The notes: a model not told the origin generated them from the letters alone. A DNA stretch of 64,000 bases from Metabacillus sp. KUDC1714 (GCF_014217835.1 NZ_CP055263.1:3661501-3725500), one strand, 5' to 3'. Positions 1-9,191 are shown, counted from the stretch's first letter. Numbers and translations: made by a program.

Positions 1-1
1 A

Positions 2-232
2 TCAAAAACCAAGCCTGAGCAACGTGGTATTGCCAATGGCATGTATTATTCATCTATTGATTTAGGAATCGGTTTAAGTGCCATTCTTTTGGGTGTTGTA
101 TCTTCATATGTAGAATTAGGTACTGTCTTTCAAATTTCCAGTATTTGTTTTGTCATTGTCATAATGATGACAATGATTGATTACCGAAAACAAAAGCAAG
201 TTAAGAAAAAACAATCAACAGCTACTGTTTAA
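2..232 (+). CDS. MFS transporter, C-terminal end (partial)
   Basis: This is the 3' end of a gene that begins before the window; the frame is open from base 2. The visible 76 residues carry the PEQRG-I-A-N-G segment typical of the loop before the last helices of major facilitator transporters, then two hydrophobic stretches (GIGLSAILLGVVSS and a run ending IVIMMTMI), then a basic tail. A membrane transporter of the DHA type is the likely identity; the substrate cannot be told. It ends at a strong terminator shared with the converging gene. Confidence 0.6.
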   Translation, partial: SKTKPEQRGIANGMYYSSIDLGIGLSAILLGVVSSYVELGTVFQISSICFVIVIMMTMIDYRKQKQVKKKQSTATV

Positions 233-251
233 AAATGTTAACGAATTACAA

Positions 252-296
252 AAAGAAGGAGAGAACCAAGTGAAAATTGGTCCTCTCCTTCTTTTT
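252..296. terminator. Bidirectional rho-independent terminator
   Basis: A GAAGGAGAG...CTCTCCTTC stem is followed by CTTTTT on the plus strand and preceded by AAAAG (T-rich on the minus strand). It sits between the converging MFS and SRPBCC genes and can serve both. Confidence 0.8.
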
Positions 297-726
297 AATT
301 TCCCATTAATTTTTTAAGCCGCTTATAATCAGAGGTAACAGAGTGTTTGACCATTGCCTTCAATAAACCTTCAGCAACTTTAAAAAATTTACTTGCATCA
401 CCTTCGACAATAGCTGATACTTTTGTACCAGCAGCTTTAGGTTCAACAATCCGTGTTACCGTAATCGGGAATGAACTCTCAACACTATTAATTTTAATCA
501 AATGATCTTTTTCAAACTGAATCACTTCAAAAGACGTATAAATTTTTTTACCTAAAAATGTAGCAACTTGTTCATACGTTGAGCCCTTTTGCAAAGGACC
601 ATCTGATGTAAAAGTAGCTTCAAGCATGCCACCTTGCCATTTAGGGTTGTTTTCAAAGTTTGCAATATAAGCAAAAATCTCTTGATGTGGTTTATTGATG
701 TTAACCGACACATTTACTTTTATCAT
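295..726 (-). CDS. SRPBCC family (CoxG/polyketide-cyclase-like) protein
   Basis: The 143-residue protein starts MIKVNVSVNINKPHQEIFAYIAN and contains NNPKWQGGM, the pattern of SRPBCC (START-like, Bet v1 fold) single-domain proteins, which bind hydrophobic ligands in a deep cavity. No catalytic residue can be assigned. It lies 8 bp after an ArsR-SRPBCC fusion gene on the same strand, so the two are probably one operon; the AGGTGATC ribosome site overlaps the end of the upstream gene. Its role is unknown; a ligand-binding or stress role linked to the regulator is inference. Confidence 0.7.
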   Translation of the reverse strand: MIKVNVSVNINKPHQEIFAYIANFENNPKWQGGMLEATFTSDGPLQKGSTYEQVATFLGKKIYTSFEVIQFEKDHLIKINSVESSFPITVTRIVEPKAAGTKVSAIVEGDASKFFKVAEGLLKAMVKHSVTSDYKRLKKLMGN

Positions 727-734
727 CTGATCAC

Positions 735-1535
735 CTATGATTGTCTTTCTTCAGGAAGTTTGCCAGTTTCAACATACTCCTTTAAAAAGCTACCTAATAA
801 TTCCTCCCAGCCATGACTATGCATATCTTTCCAATTCGGATCTAGCAGACCTGCTGCTGTATGAGAAAGCTTTAATAAAGTAGAGTTTACTTTTTCCTCT
901 AATTTAAATGAGTAAGCACTGTTAACCGCACCACGCATTCCTAATAAACCATTTAAACGAATTTCTTCGTAAGCTTTCACATACGTAACAGTCCCCCAAA
1001 TTGCACCTTCGCCATTACCTGCATCTTCAAGAAAGCTTCCTCCGACTTTAGGATCAAGGGTCAATATAGACTCTTGTCCAAATAAACGATATGCCCACCA
1101 TTGATTGATATCTTTCGTTAACGAAGTAAATACCGTTTGACGATCTGCCTCAATCATTACCTCTTGCTCAATTTGAAAAGTATCATGCTTTAATGCTTGT
1201 TCCATTTGTTCATTTCTCCTCTCAGCTACTTGTTTTAATTTTAAAATTGAAGCGACATCGCTTGCTTGATATTTACTTACCCAGCGATCGTACATCTGTT
1301 GAAGGGGGACGACATTTATGAAGTTTAGTCGTGTGCGACCCTCTCTTCGAATTAAAATTAAGCTTGCCTCTTCTAATAAATTTAAATGCTTCATTACTGC
1401 AAATCTCGTAACATCCTGAAAACAGTTATTTAGCTCACCTGTTGTTCTTGGTCCATCCTTTAAAAAGTCTAAGATTTGTCTTCTAATCGGATGACCAAGT
1501 GCTTTGAAAATGTTCGTAAGTTGCTCGTCAATCAT
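735..1535 (-). CDS. ArsR-family HTH regulator fused to an AHSA1/SRPBCC domain
   Basis: About residues 1-90 form an ArsR-type winged helix (IFKALGHPIRRQILDFL, then a recognition region with VMKHLNLLEEA and the wing IRREGRTRLNF). Residues about 115-266 form an AHSA1-type SRPBCC domain (VMIEADRQTVFTSLTKDINQWW; GTVTYVKAYEEIRL). ATG at 1535 is preferred over the ATG at 1544 because AAGGA lies at proper distance only from the former. The family is usually a self-repressing one-component regulator sensing a small hydrophobic ligand. A large palindrome just upstream (1563-1603) is the likely operator. The metal-binding cysteines of classical ArsR sensors are not seen. The ligand is unknown. Confidence 0.75.
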   Translation of the reverse strand: MIDEQLTNIFKALGHPIRRQILDFLKDGPRTTGELNNCFQDVTRFAVMKHLNLLEEASLILIRREGRTRLNFINVVPLQQMYDRWVSKYQASDVASILKLKQVAERRNEQMEQALKHDTFQIEQEVMIEADRQTVFTSLTKDINQWWAYRLFGQESILTLDPKVGGSFLEDAGNGEGAIWGTVTYVKAYEEIRLNGLLGMRGAVNSAYSFKLEEKVNSTLLKLSHTAAGLLDPNWKDMHSHGWEELLGSFLKEYVETGKLPEERQS

Positions 1536-1562
1536 GCTACTCATCCTTAATTTTAAAAATAA

Positions 1563-1603
1563 GTTACCATTTGGTCACATTTAATTCGTGACTAAATAGT
1601 AAC
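1563..1603. promoter_or_regulatory. Inverted repeat, probable operator of the ArsR-SRPBCC gene
   Basis: GTTACCATTTGGTCAC (1563-1578) and GTGACTAAATAGTAAC (1588-1603) pair with only two mismatches over 16 bp, separated by 9 bp. The palindrome is about 30 bp before the start codon of the regulator gene, the expected place for autorepression. Confidence 0.6.
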
Positions 1604-1720
1604 ATAAAAGGGGTTTGTAAAACAAATGGGAAAAAATGGTGAACTAACTCAACCCAATCTGCATGAAAAATGATTTATATGTAGGAGTATTTGCTTATTA
1701 AAAAAGGGGAATAAGGACAT

Positions 1721-1745
1721 AAAAAAGACCGTCCACTGACAGTCC
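1721..1745 (-). terminator. Rho-independent terminator of the SigH-like gene
   Basis: Read on the minus strand, GACTGTC-AGTG-GACGGTC (one G-U pair) is followed by TTTTTT. It lies 20 bp after the stop of the sigma factor gene. Confidence 0.75.
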
Positions 1746-1763
1746 TGTACTAAAATATATTGA

Positions 1764-2411
1764 TTAGATAGCCGTTTTTATTTCTAGGTGTCGTTCTAGT
1801 TTCCTTTTTACTCGCTGAAGAGCATTATCAATCGACTTTATATGAGTGTTTAATTCTTCAGAAATTTCCACATAGGATTGACCATCCATATATAAGGTCA
1901 ACACTTTTCTTTCCAAATCACTAAGCAATTCTGCTATTTTTAGTTCGATATAAGCAGCTTTTTCTTGATTAATAATTACTGCTTCCGGATTCGTTATTTT
2001 TTCTCCAGAAATCATATCCATAAGTGTGTATTTTGATTCCTCATTAGAAAGAGGCTTGTCCAGGGATACATACGAATTTAGTGGTCCATGTTTTTGACGA
2101 GTTGCGGTTTTGATTGCCGTTATTATTTGTCGTGTGATACAAAGTTCAGCAAAACCATAAAAAGAGGCCATCTTGTCCTCTTTAAAGTCACGAATCGCTT
2201 TATATAAACCAATCATTCCCTCTTGAACAAGATCTTCTTTATCTGCACCAATTAAAAAATAGGGTCTTGCCTTCATACGAACAAAATTTTGATATTTATT
2301 TATTAAAAATGCCAATGCCTCACTATCTCCACTTTGAGCCATCTCTATCAAAATTTTATCACCAATCTTAGCATAATTATTACTCTGTTGTACTCCGATG
2401 TCTATACTCAC
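1764..2411 (-). CDS. SigH-type RNA polymerase sigma factor (probable paralog)
   Basis: The 215-residue protein closely resembles Bacillus SigH, the early-sporulation sigma factor: region 2 has YFLIGADKEDLVQEGMIGLY and FAELCITRQIITAIKTATRQKH, and region 4 ends with HIKSIDNALQRVKRKLERHLEI. The start is a GTG with a GGAGGGG site. The canonical sigH lies beside rpmG-secE-nusG; none of these is here, so this is probably a second copy or relocated gene (inference). The N-terminal 20 residues differ most from classical SigH. It is monocistronic with its own terminator. It could direct a subset of SigH promoters or respond to a different signal. Confidence 0.75.
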   Translation of the reverse strand: MSIDIGVQQSNNYAKIGDKILIEMAQSGDSEALAFLINKYQNFVRMKARPYFLIGADKEDLVQEGMIGLYKAIRDFKEDKMASFYGFAELCITRQIITAIKTATRQKHGPLNSYVSLDKPLSNEESKYTLMDMISGEKITNPEAVIINQEKAAYIELKIAELLSDLERKVLTLYMDGQSYVEISEELNTHIKSIDNALQRVKRKLERHLEIKTAI

Positions 2412-2932
2412 TTATACCCCTCCACAATTAACTCTATCTGATTAATGTTAATAAACTGATAGAGAAATTTTTTCGATTTAAATACTAGTTATATAGAAAG
2501 TAAAAGCGCATAAATTAAATAACGCTTGTTTAATCTTGATATCATATAATCAATTCTACATCTAAACTAAATTATAAAGAACAATAATTAAAAACGTTGT
2601 CGAAATATAATAGTGTTTAAAAAAAATTAGAACATCTATGTATTATGACATGTAAAGTTCGCATCATTGGGTTTTATTTTTAATAAAAACTAGATTTCCC
2701 ATCTAATATAGGAGTATCAGGATTTTAATTAGTTTATCAAATAAGGGAAAAGGAAATAATTTAAAAACAGCATCATCGACGAGAAAAAACAAATATTTTC
2801 AAAGTCTAGTAAATTCGACTCGTTTTTTGTTTATTAAATGTATTTCTATGAAATTTTACATTCTATTTACAATACCTAAACAATACTATTGTAAGTTTAG
2901 ACATGTATGAAAACAAATTAGGAGGCGAAATA
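2412..2932. other. AT-rich intergenic region between divergent sigH-like and yhcR-like genes
   Basis: About 520 bp without a plausible gene. The only structure seen is a perfect 7-bp inverted repeat CTCTATC (2432-2438) / GATAGAG (2458-2464) just upstream of the sigma factor gene, possibly a regulatory site. Promoters for both divergent genes must lie here but no consensus pair was convincing. Confidence 0.4.
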
Positions 2933-5900
2933 ATGGGGGATAAAGGAGTATATAGGATTCTATCATTTTTCATGATTCTAGCATTAGTACTACCAAGTCT
3001 GTTATTAAATTTTACACCAGAAGTAAAAGCGGAGGAAGCACCACGTACTGTTGCAGAGGCTATTGCAAGTAATTCAAGTATTGAGAATGTAACTGTAGAA
3101 GGATATATCATAGGATATACGACTGGCACAACTTCATTTGATTTTGAAGCACCGTTTGCTGGTAATACGAATATTGCGATAGCAGATGTATCCTCGGAAA
3201 AAGATGGCGCTAAAATTATGCCAGTACAGCTCCCTAGTTCCCCTAGTACTATTAGAGAAAACTTTGGACTAGTAACAAATCCTAGTATTGTTGGGAAAAA
3301 GGTTAGAATCACTGCAAAAATCGAAACCTATTTTTCTAAACCAGGTCTGAAATCACTAACCTCTATAGAATTTGTGGATGGAACTGACCCAGTTGATCCA
3401 GAGCCTGTAACACCAGGTGAACCTATTTCAATTGCGGATGCCCGGACAAAAACAGGACAAGAAGTGACCGTCATAGGTACAGTTACGGCTGACAATTCGG
3501 CTATTGGTGGTGGTAGATTATCTACATATATTCAAGATGAAACAGCGGGTATAAACATTTTTGCGTTAAATTCAGCTAGTTTTCCAGAATTAACTGAAGG
3601 CAAGCAAATTAAAATTACCGGTACGATTACTTCGTATAAGGGCTTAACCGAAATTGCACCAATCGCAAATGGGATTGAAGTTTTATCAGAAAATAATCAA
3701 TTGCCACAAGCGAATGAAATGACATTAATAGATTTAAATAATGAAAGTATAGCAGAGCCAAAAGAAGGACAAATTGTTAAAGTAAAAGGTTATGTTAACA
3801 GTGTTCCAAGTTCACCTGCTGGTGGCGGATACAATGTTTCTGTAATTGACGAAGAATTTAATAGTACAACAATTCGAATTATGGAAGCAACGAGTGCGAT
3901 TTCAGCAGTGGAAGCTGGAAAATGGTATGAATTTACCGGCGTGTTAAGTCAATATGATTCATACCAGGTATTACCTCGTAAGCAAGGGGATATTCAATTA
4001 CTAGATCCACAACCAGAAGCACCACAATCTGCTGGAGAGTATTCTTCTACAGTGAAAAGTGTTGTTGATGGTGACACGATTCATTTAGAAACACCTGTTT
4101 TAGGATCAACAAAGGTTCGATATGTAAACATTGATACACCAGAAACCTATCATTCTCCACAAAATGAAGCAGATCAAAATCAATTAGATCATGGAAACAA
4201 AGCCAAAGCTTATTTAAATGAGCTTTTAAAGCCTGGTGATGAGGTTATTGTTAAACTTGGAGATGAAGTTACAGATGATTATGGGCGTTTATTAGCACAA
4301 GTCATTCGAAAAAGCGATAATTTGAACACAAACTTAGAGATGGTGAAAAAAGGATATGCATCAACTTACTTTATATGGCCAGTAGGTAATGAAGCTGATT
4401 ACAATATGTTTCAAACAGCGGTAAAAGAAGCAAAAGCTGCAGGATTAGGCATTTGGAATCCAAATGATCTGTTAATGGAATTACCTTTTGCCTTCCGTGC
4501 GAGAGAAGAAGGGAAAGGGTTTACTAGATTTGTAGGAAACTCAGATACAAAGAAATATGTGACTCCAGAAGAATGGGAGAATGTACCGGTAGAAAAAAGA
4601 ATTTTCTTTGCAAGTGCACAAGAAGCAGAAGTAAATGGCTATTCTGCAGGTAGTGGCAATGAAGAAGCTGACAATATTAGTGTTCAGTTATTAGGTGTGA
4701 ATGACCTTCACGGTAAAGTAGATATTACGGGAACCGTAAGTGGTGTGAACTACGGCCGTATGGATTATCTAGCAGCACACTTACGTCAGCGTGAAACAAC
4801 AAATCCGAATACTTTAATTGTCCATGCTGGTGATATGGTTGGTGGAAGCTCACCTGTATCTGCCCTATTACAAGACGAGCCAACAGTTGAAATGATGGAA
4901 TCCATTGGATTTGATGTAGGTACTGTAGGAAACCACGAGTTTGATGAAGGTGTCGATGAAATGATGCGACTTATTAATGGAGGTGACCATGAAAATGGGA
5001 CACCAAATTATGATGGAATTGACTTTCCTATGGTTGCAGCAAACGTAGAGTATAAAGAATCAGGTTCCTTAGTTTTGGATCCTTACGCAATTAAAGAAGT
5101 AGATGGGGCGAAAATTGGCTTTATTGGGGTAGCGACTGTCGATACACCAAACATGATCATTTCAAAAGGAAATGAGCATATTCAATTCACAGACGAAGCG
5201 GAAGCTATAAACAAATACGTACCAGAGCTTCAAGAACAAGGTGTTGAAGCCATCGTCATTTTGGCGCATGTACCTGGAAACCAATCAGGTGAAACTGCTT
5301 CTGGTGATATCGCAAGCATCGCAACGAAAGTAAATGATGCAGTTGACGTTATTTTTGCAGCACATAACCATGTAAAGCTAAATGCTGTTGTTGATAATAA
5401 ATTGATTGTCCAAGCATGGGAATATGGAAAAGCATTTTCTGATATTGAGCTTGAAATCGATCGTTTATCAGGTGATATCGTAAAAAAATCTGCTGATATT
5501 GTGGATGTTGTTCAAACTGACATTACTCCAGATACAGAAGTGAAAGCCATTTTAGATAATTATTTAGAAGCAGTAGGTCCTAAACTAAACGAAGTAATTG
5601 GGGTAGCAGAATCAGAAATGGCCGGAGGATATACACAAAAAGGATTAATTGGTGACAATGCACTTGGAAACTTAATTGCAGATGGTATGGCTGCAGCAAT
5701 GGATAGTGACTTCGCCTTAATGAATGGTGGGGGGATCCGTGATGATCTAAATGCGGGTGAGATAACATGGAATGAACTATTCAACATCCAACCATTCGGC
5801 AACACATTGGTTAAACTTGAAGTAACAGGTTCAGATATGCGAGCGATTATCAATAGCCAATTTAGCAGCTACGGTCCTGACGTAAGTATTGCTGGGTTTA

Positions 5901-6709
5901 GCTATACATGGGATAGCATAAAGGGATCCTATGGTGAAGTGATTGATATGTATTTACCAGATGGTTCAAAGCTAGATCCAGATAAGACATATACTGTTAC
6001 GGTAAATAACTATATGTACCCTCATACTAGTGACAAATACCGTATTGCTGAGCTTGGTGAAAATCCTGTACAAGGTCAAGAAGACTTACAGGCTACAGTT
6101 GATTATGTGAAAAGTATCGAAGGGTCGATTGAGTATACCGCGGAAGGTCGTATTTCGGAAGATTTCACAGCACCAGTAACGACACATACTTTAACAGCAC
6201 CAGATAAAGACAATGGTGAATACTCAGAAGAAGCAGGAATAACTCTAACTGCTTCAGATGCTGGTGTTGGTTTAGGGCATATTGAATACAAACTAAATGA
6301 TGGTCAATGGACAACATATGAACAGTCTATCACCGTAAAAGATGAAGGTGAAAACACTTTATCTTATCGTGCGATTGATAAGGTTCATAATGTTGAAGAT
6401 ACGAAGACAGTAACATTTTTAATTAAACAGCCAACGATTGATGATGTGAGAAAACTCATAAAAGAAAAAGATTTAAATTTCGGATTAGAACGGGCTCTTT
6501 CCATTCAAATTGGAAGGGTTGAAAATAACCTAGAGTTAGCTGAGAGGTATCCTCAATTTGAGGAACTTTTTACAAACCGTGCAATTTCTATTCTTGGCAC
6601 TTTGTCAAAAATGGTTAAACACTTACCGAAAAAGCAAATATCAGATCAAGAGAAGCAAGAAATTGCAGATCTTCTAGATGAAGTTATTTTTAGTATCGAA
6701 GATAAATAA
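2933..6709 (+). CDS. YhcR-like secreted nuclease / 5'-nucleotidase, multidomain
   Basis: The 1258-residue protein starts at ATG 2933 after AGGAGGCGA. It has a Sec signal peptide (hydrophobic core about residues 8-26, ending ...EVKAEEA). Then come OB-fold-like repeats (YhcR type, about 35-360), a thermonuclease domain (about 368-540; VVDGDTIHLE, RYVNIDTPETYH, DYGRLLAQV), a calcineurin-like metallophosphatase plus 5'-nucleotidase C-terminal domain (about 583-1076; GVNDLHG, HAGDMVGGSSP, GNHEFDEG, NGGGIRDDL), an OmpL47-like beta domain (about 1083-1165) and a FIMAH-type helical C-terminus. B. subtilis YhcR is a sugar-nonspecific Ca2+-dependent nuclease. Together these would degrade extracellular DNA/RNA and dephosphorylate the nucleotides for uptake. 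Unlike YhcR it has no LPxTG-type sorting tail, so it is probably released or held by the FIMAH domain. Confidence 0.88.
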   Translation: MGDKGVYRILSFFMILALVLPSLLLNFTPEVKAEEAPRTVAEAIASNSSIENVTVEGYIIGYTTGTTSFDFEAPFAGNTNIAIADVSSEKDGAKIMPVQLPSSPSTIRENFGLVTNPSIVGKKVRITAKIETYFSKPGLKSLTSIEFVDGTDPVDPEPVTPGEPISIADARTKTGQEVTVIGTVTADNSAIGGGRLSTYIQDETAGINIFALNSASFPELTEGKQIKITGTITSYKGLTEIAPIANGIEVLSENNQLPQANEMTLIDLNNESIAEPKEGQIVKVKGYVNSVPSSPAGGGYNVSVIDEEFNSTTIRIMEATSAISAVEAGKWYEFTGVLSQYDSYQVLPRKQGDIQLLDPQPEAPQSAGEYSSTVKSVVDGDTIHLETPVLGSTKVRYVNIDTPETYHSPQNEADQNQLDHGNKAKAYLNELLKPGDEVIVKLGDEVTDDYGRLLAQVIRKSDNLNTNLEMVKKGYASTYFIWPVGNEADYNMFQTAVKEAKAAGLGIWNPNDLLMELPFAFRAREEGKGFTRFVGNSDTKKYVTPEEWENVPVEKRIFFASAQEAEVNGYSAGSGNEEADNISVQLLGVNDLHGKVDITGTVSGVNYGRMDYLAAHLRQRETTNPNTLIVHAGDMVGGSSPVSALLQDEPTVEMMESIGFDVGTVGNHEFDEGVDEMMRLINGGDHENGTPNYDGIDFPMVAANVEYKESGSLVLDPYAIKEVDGAKIGFIGVATVDTPNMIISKGNEHIQFTDEAEAINKYVPELQEQGVEAIVILAHVPGNQSGETASGDIASIATKVNDAVDVIFAAHNHVKLNAVVDNKLIVQAWEYGKAFSDIELEIDRLSGDIVKKSADIVDVVQTDITPDTEVKAILDNYLEAVGPKLNEVIGVAESEMAGGYTQKGLIGDNALGNLIADGMAAAMDSDFALMNGGGIRDDLNAGEITWNELFNIQPFGNTLVKLEVTGSDMRAIINSQFSSYGPDVSIAGFSYTWDSIKGSYGEVIDMYLPDGSKLDPDKTYTVTVNNYMYPHTSDKYRIAELGENPVQGQEDLQATVDYVKSIEGSIEYTAEGRISEDFTAPVTTHTLTAPDKDNGEYSEEAGITLTASDAGVGLGHIEYKLNDGQWTTYEQSITVKDEGENTLSYRAIDKVHNVEDTKTVTFLIKQPTIDDVRKLIKEKDLNFGLERALSIQIGRVENNLELAERYPQFEELFTNRAISILGTLSKMVKHLPKKQISDQEKQEIADLLDEVIFSIEDK

Positions 6710-6723
6710 CAAATAAGTTTTTG

Positions 6724-6755
6724 GACTACTAGTCTTATTACTAGTAGTCTTTTTC
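6724..6755 (+). terminator. Rho-independent terminator after the YhcR-like gene
   Basis: A perfect 10-bp stem GACTACTAGT / ACTAGTAGTC with a 6-nt loop is followed by TTTTTC, 15 bp after the stop codon. Confidence 0.85.
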
Positions 6756-6868
6756 TATACTTAAAGGGGATAAGAATAGTTGTAAAAAGTTTTTAATATC
6801 AATAGATATAAAGATGAAGTTCTAGTGAGAGATCTTTCTCTTTCTAGAAAGAATTGAGGTGTCCTCAT

Positions 6869-8266
6869 ATGTTTTTAGAGTCTTTTGAAACAAAGCAAAT
6901 GCTTGAAGCAATTTTAGGAAGTATTGACGAAGCGATTCATGCCGTTAACTCTGAAGGCATAACGATTTTTTATAATAAGGTCGCTGCAATTCATGACGGA
7001 GTCGAGATTGATGAAGTACTTGGGAAGCATGTACTTGATGTATTTCCATCATTAACAAGTCAAACAAGCACGCTTTTGAAAGTCATCGAAACCGGAAAAC
7101 CGATCTACCAGCAATCTCAAACCTATAAAAATAGTAAAGGACAATTAATTGATACAGTAAACACAACGATACCGATACATGTAGGGGAACGAAATGTTGG
7201 AGCGGTTGAGATTGCAAAGGATTTATCAAGGGTAAAACAATTAGCTGAGAAGCTTATTGAGCTTCAACAAAAAGTGAATAATAAAAAAGCGAAACCGTCA
7301 TCTACTTCAGGAGCAACATATAAATGGGATGATCTTATTACGAACTGTGATTCAATGAAAAATGTAAAGATGTTAGGAAAACGGGCTGCAGAAAGTTCAT
7401 CTCCTGTAATGATATACGGTGAAACAGGGACAGGAAAAGAATTACTTGTTCAGTCTATTCACAATGAATCCTCGCGTAAAAATAGACCGTTTATCGCACA
7501 AAACTGTTCATCTTTACCAGAATCCTTACTAGAAAGTATATTATTTGGAACGAAAAAAGGTAGCTTTACGGGGGCTGTTGATCGAGCTGGTTTGTTTGAA
7601 CTTGCCCATGGTGGTACGCTATTTCTTGATGAAATTCATACGATGCCATTAGACTTTCAAACAAAGCTTTTACGTGTACTAGAGGATGGGATAATTAGGA
7701 GAGTTGGGGGCATTGAGTCGTATGTCGTTGATGTGAGAATCATTGTTGCAATGAATGAGCATCCATTTGAGTGTATCGAAAAGAAGCTATTACGTTCTGA
7801 TTTATATTTCCGCTTGAATGTCTTTTTTATTGAGCTCCCACCCTTAAGAGAAAGAAATGGGGATATCCCTATATTGGTGGATCATTTTATTAAAAAGTAT
7901 AACTATCTCCTCAATAAGCTCGTCATCAATGTTGATCAAAAGGTACTTGCCAAGCTTGAAAAACATCATTGGCAAGGGAATGTCCGTGAATTAGAGCATA
8001 CAATTGAATATGCAGTGAATATGACAGACGGTGACATGATGACATTGAATGATTTGCCCGCTTTTTTTAAAGAATCGGCAACAGACGAAAGGATTAACTT
8101 AAAGCCATTAAGAGTAACTGTTGAACAGACTGAAAAAAGGCTAATTCAACAGGCATTAAGAGTAACGAAAGGAAATGTCCTCAAAGCCTCATCCATCTTA
8201 GAACTCCCAAGACAAACACTTCAATATAAAATGAAAAAGTACAGTATTCAAGCAGAACAAACATAG
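6869..8266 (+). CDS. Sigma-54-dependent PAS/AAA+/Fis activator of the lysine aminomutase cluster
   Basis: The 465-residue protein has an N-terminal PAS domain (about 5-120), a central AAA+ domain (Walker A GETGTGKE, GSFTGA sigma-54 contact loop, Walker B GTLFLDEI, about 150-380) and a C-terminal Fis-type HTH (NVLKASSILELPRQTLQYKMKKY). The architecture and size match RocR-type activators of amino-acid catabolism in Bacillus. ATG 6869 is chosen because GAGGTG lies 7 bp before it. The gene is 12 bp upstream of ablB, and a canonical -24/-12 promoter with three repeat sites lies before kamA, so it very likely activates that operon in response to lysine, beta-lysine or a derivative (inference). GSFTGA replaces the common GAFTGA. 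Confidence 0.88.
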   Translation: MFLESFETKQMLEAILGSIDEAIHAVNSEGITIFYNKVAAIHDGVEIDEVLGKHVLDVFPSLTSQTSTLLKVIETGKPIYQQSQTYKNSKGQLIDTVNTTIPIHVGERNVGAVEIAKDLSRVKQLAEKLIELQQKVNNKKAKPSSTSGATYKWDDLITNCDSMKNVKMLGKRAAESSSPVMIYGETGTGKELLVQSIHNESSRKNRPFIAQNCSSLPESLLESILFGTKKGSFTGAVDRAGLFELAHGGTLFLDEIHTMPLDFQTKLLRVLEDGIIRRVGGIESYVVDVRIIVAMNEHPFECIEKKLLRSDLYFRLNVFFIELPPLRERNGDIPILVDHFIKKYNYLLNKLVINVDQKVLAKLEKHHWQGNVRELEHTIEYAVNMTDGDMMTLNDLPAFFKESATDERINLKPLRVTVEQTEKRLIQQALRVTKGNVLKASSILELPRQTLQYKMKKYSIQAEQT

Positions 8267-8278
8267 AGGAGGGTGGGC

Positions 8279-9130
8279 ATGAAACCAGCCTATGAAACGA
8301 AAAGTATAAAAACCTTGGATTATTCAGTCCTGCTTTATCTTGATTTTTTTAATGAACGACTACGTGTCGATAATTACCGGGGAAATATGTCAAGGATACT
8401 TCATGAGCTTAATCAAATACTCGACAAAAACTCGTTTACGAAAGTTATCTTTTTTGCAAGACCTGAGCATTGGCAGCAATTATTAACAAGAGGATTTGAA
8501 CTAGAAGCGATAATTAAAGGTTTTTTCAATGGCACGGACAATTATGTAATGACCTGTTACAAAGAGATTAGCCGAAGAACGAATAAATATTGGATACAAG
8601 AAGATACAATCCTTCATACAATCCAGGAAAAGGAAAGAAAACAAATAGAAGCGACGATACCTGATCACTATCATTTCCGAAAAGCAACCAGTTTAGACGC
8701 GAAGAAGCTTGCCGAGCTTTATGCTTTGGTGTTTGAAATTTATCCAACTCCGATGAATGATCCAAAATATGTAAAAAGTATGATTGAGGCCGGAACCATT
8801 TTCTATATTGTTGAATGTGACAAACAGCTTGTCAGTGCAGCTTCAGCAGATATAAATCGTGTTTTTCATCATGCTGAAATAACCGATTGTGCGACATTAC
8901 CTGAACATAGAAAATATGGATTGATGAAAAAACTACTTATTCATCTCGAAGCAGATCTAAAGAGTAGCGGCATTTTTTGTGCATTTTCGATTGCACGAGC
9001 CCTTTCGTTTGGGATGAATGCAGCTTTTTATCAGCTTGGCTATCAGTACAACGGAAGATTAACGAACAACTGCTATATTTTTGATAAATTAGAAGACATG
9101 AATGTTTGGGTAAAGGATCTGTCCGGATAG
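8279..9130 (+). CDS. ablB: Putative beta-lysine N6-acetyltransferase (AblB/YodP)
   Basis: The 283-residue protein has an AblB-like N-terminal region (about 1-140) and a GNAT acetyltransferase domain (about 140-265; FRKATSLDAKKLAELYALVF, then the acetyl-CoA loop region LPEHRKYGLMKKLL, where R-K-Y-G-L corresponds to the Q/RxxGxG/A motif). AblB transfers acetyl from acetyl-CoA to the epsilon amino group of beta-lysine made by KamA. ATG 8279 is preferred over GTG 8273 because GAGGAGGG ends too near the latter. It sits directly after the regulator, while the rest of the pathway is downstream of the sigma-54 promoter, so its expression may differ from kamA. Confidence 0.82.
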   Translation: MKPAYETKSIKTLDYSVLLYLDFFNERLRVDNYRGNMSRILHELNQILDKNSFTKVIFFARPEHWQQLLTRGFELEAIIKGFFNGTDNYVMTCYKEISRRTNKYWIQEDTILHTIQEKERKQIEATIPDHYHFRKATSLDAKKLAELYALVFEIYPTPMNDPKYVKSMIEAGTIFYIVECDKQLVSAASADINRVFHHAEITDCATLPEHRKYGLMKKLLIHLEADLKSSGIFCAFSIARALSFGMNAAFYQLGYQYNGRLTNNCYIFDKLEDMNVWVKDLSG

Positions 9131-9156
9131 GTGAAAAAATATAGAAAAAAGTAAAA

Positions 9157-9172
9157 TGCCAGTTTTTAAGCA
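9157..9172. promoter_or_regulatory. Activator-site repeat 1 (UAS) for the sigma-54 regulator
   Basis: TGCCAGTTTTTAAGCA matches the two other copies at 9176 and 9221; the consensus is TGCCARTTWTYMRGCA with dyad symmetry TGCC/GGCA. It is about 180 bp upstream of the -24 element, typical for enhancer sites of sigma-54 activators. Confidence 0.6.
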
Positions 9173-9175
9173 CAA

Positions 9176-9191
9176 TGCCAATTTTCAGGCA
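9176..9191. promoter_or_regulatory. Activator-site repeat 2 (UAS)
   Basis: TGCCAATTTTCAGGCA is a TGCC-N8-GGCA dyad, starting 19 bp after the start of repeat 1. Confidence 0.65.

Noticed and set aside
5560..5853. Minus-strand frames inside the YhcR-like gene
   Set aside because: Shadows of a conserved nucleotidase domain.
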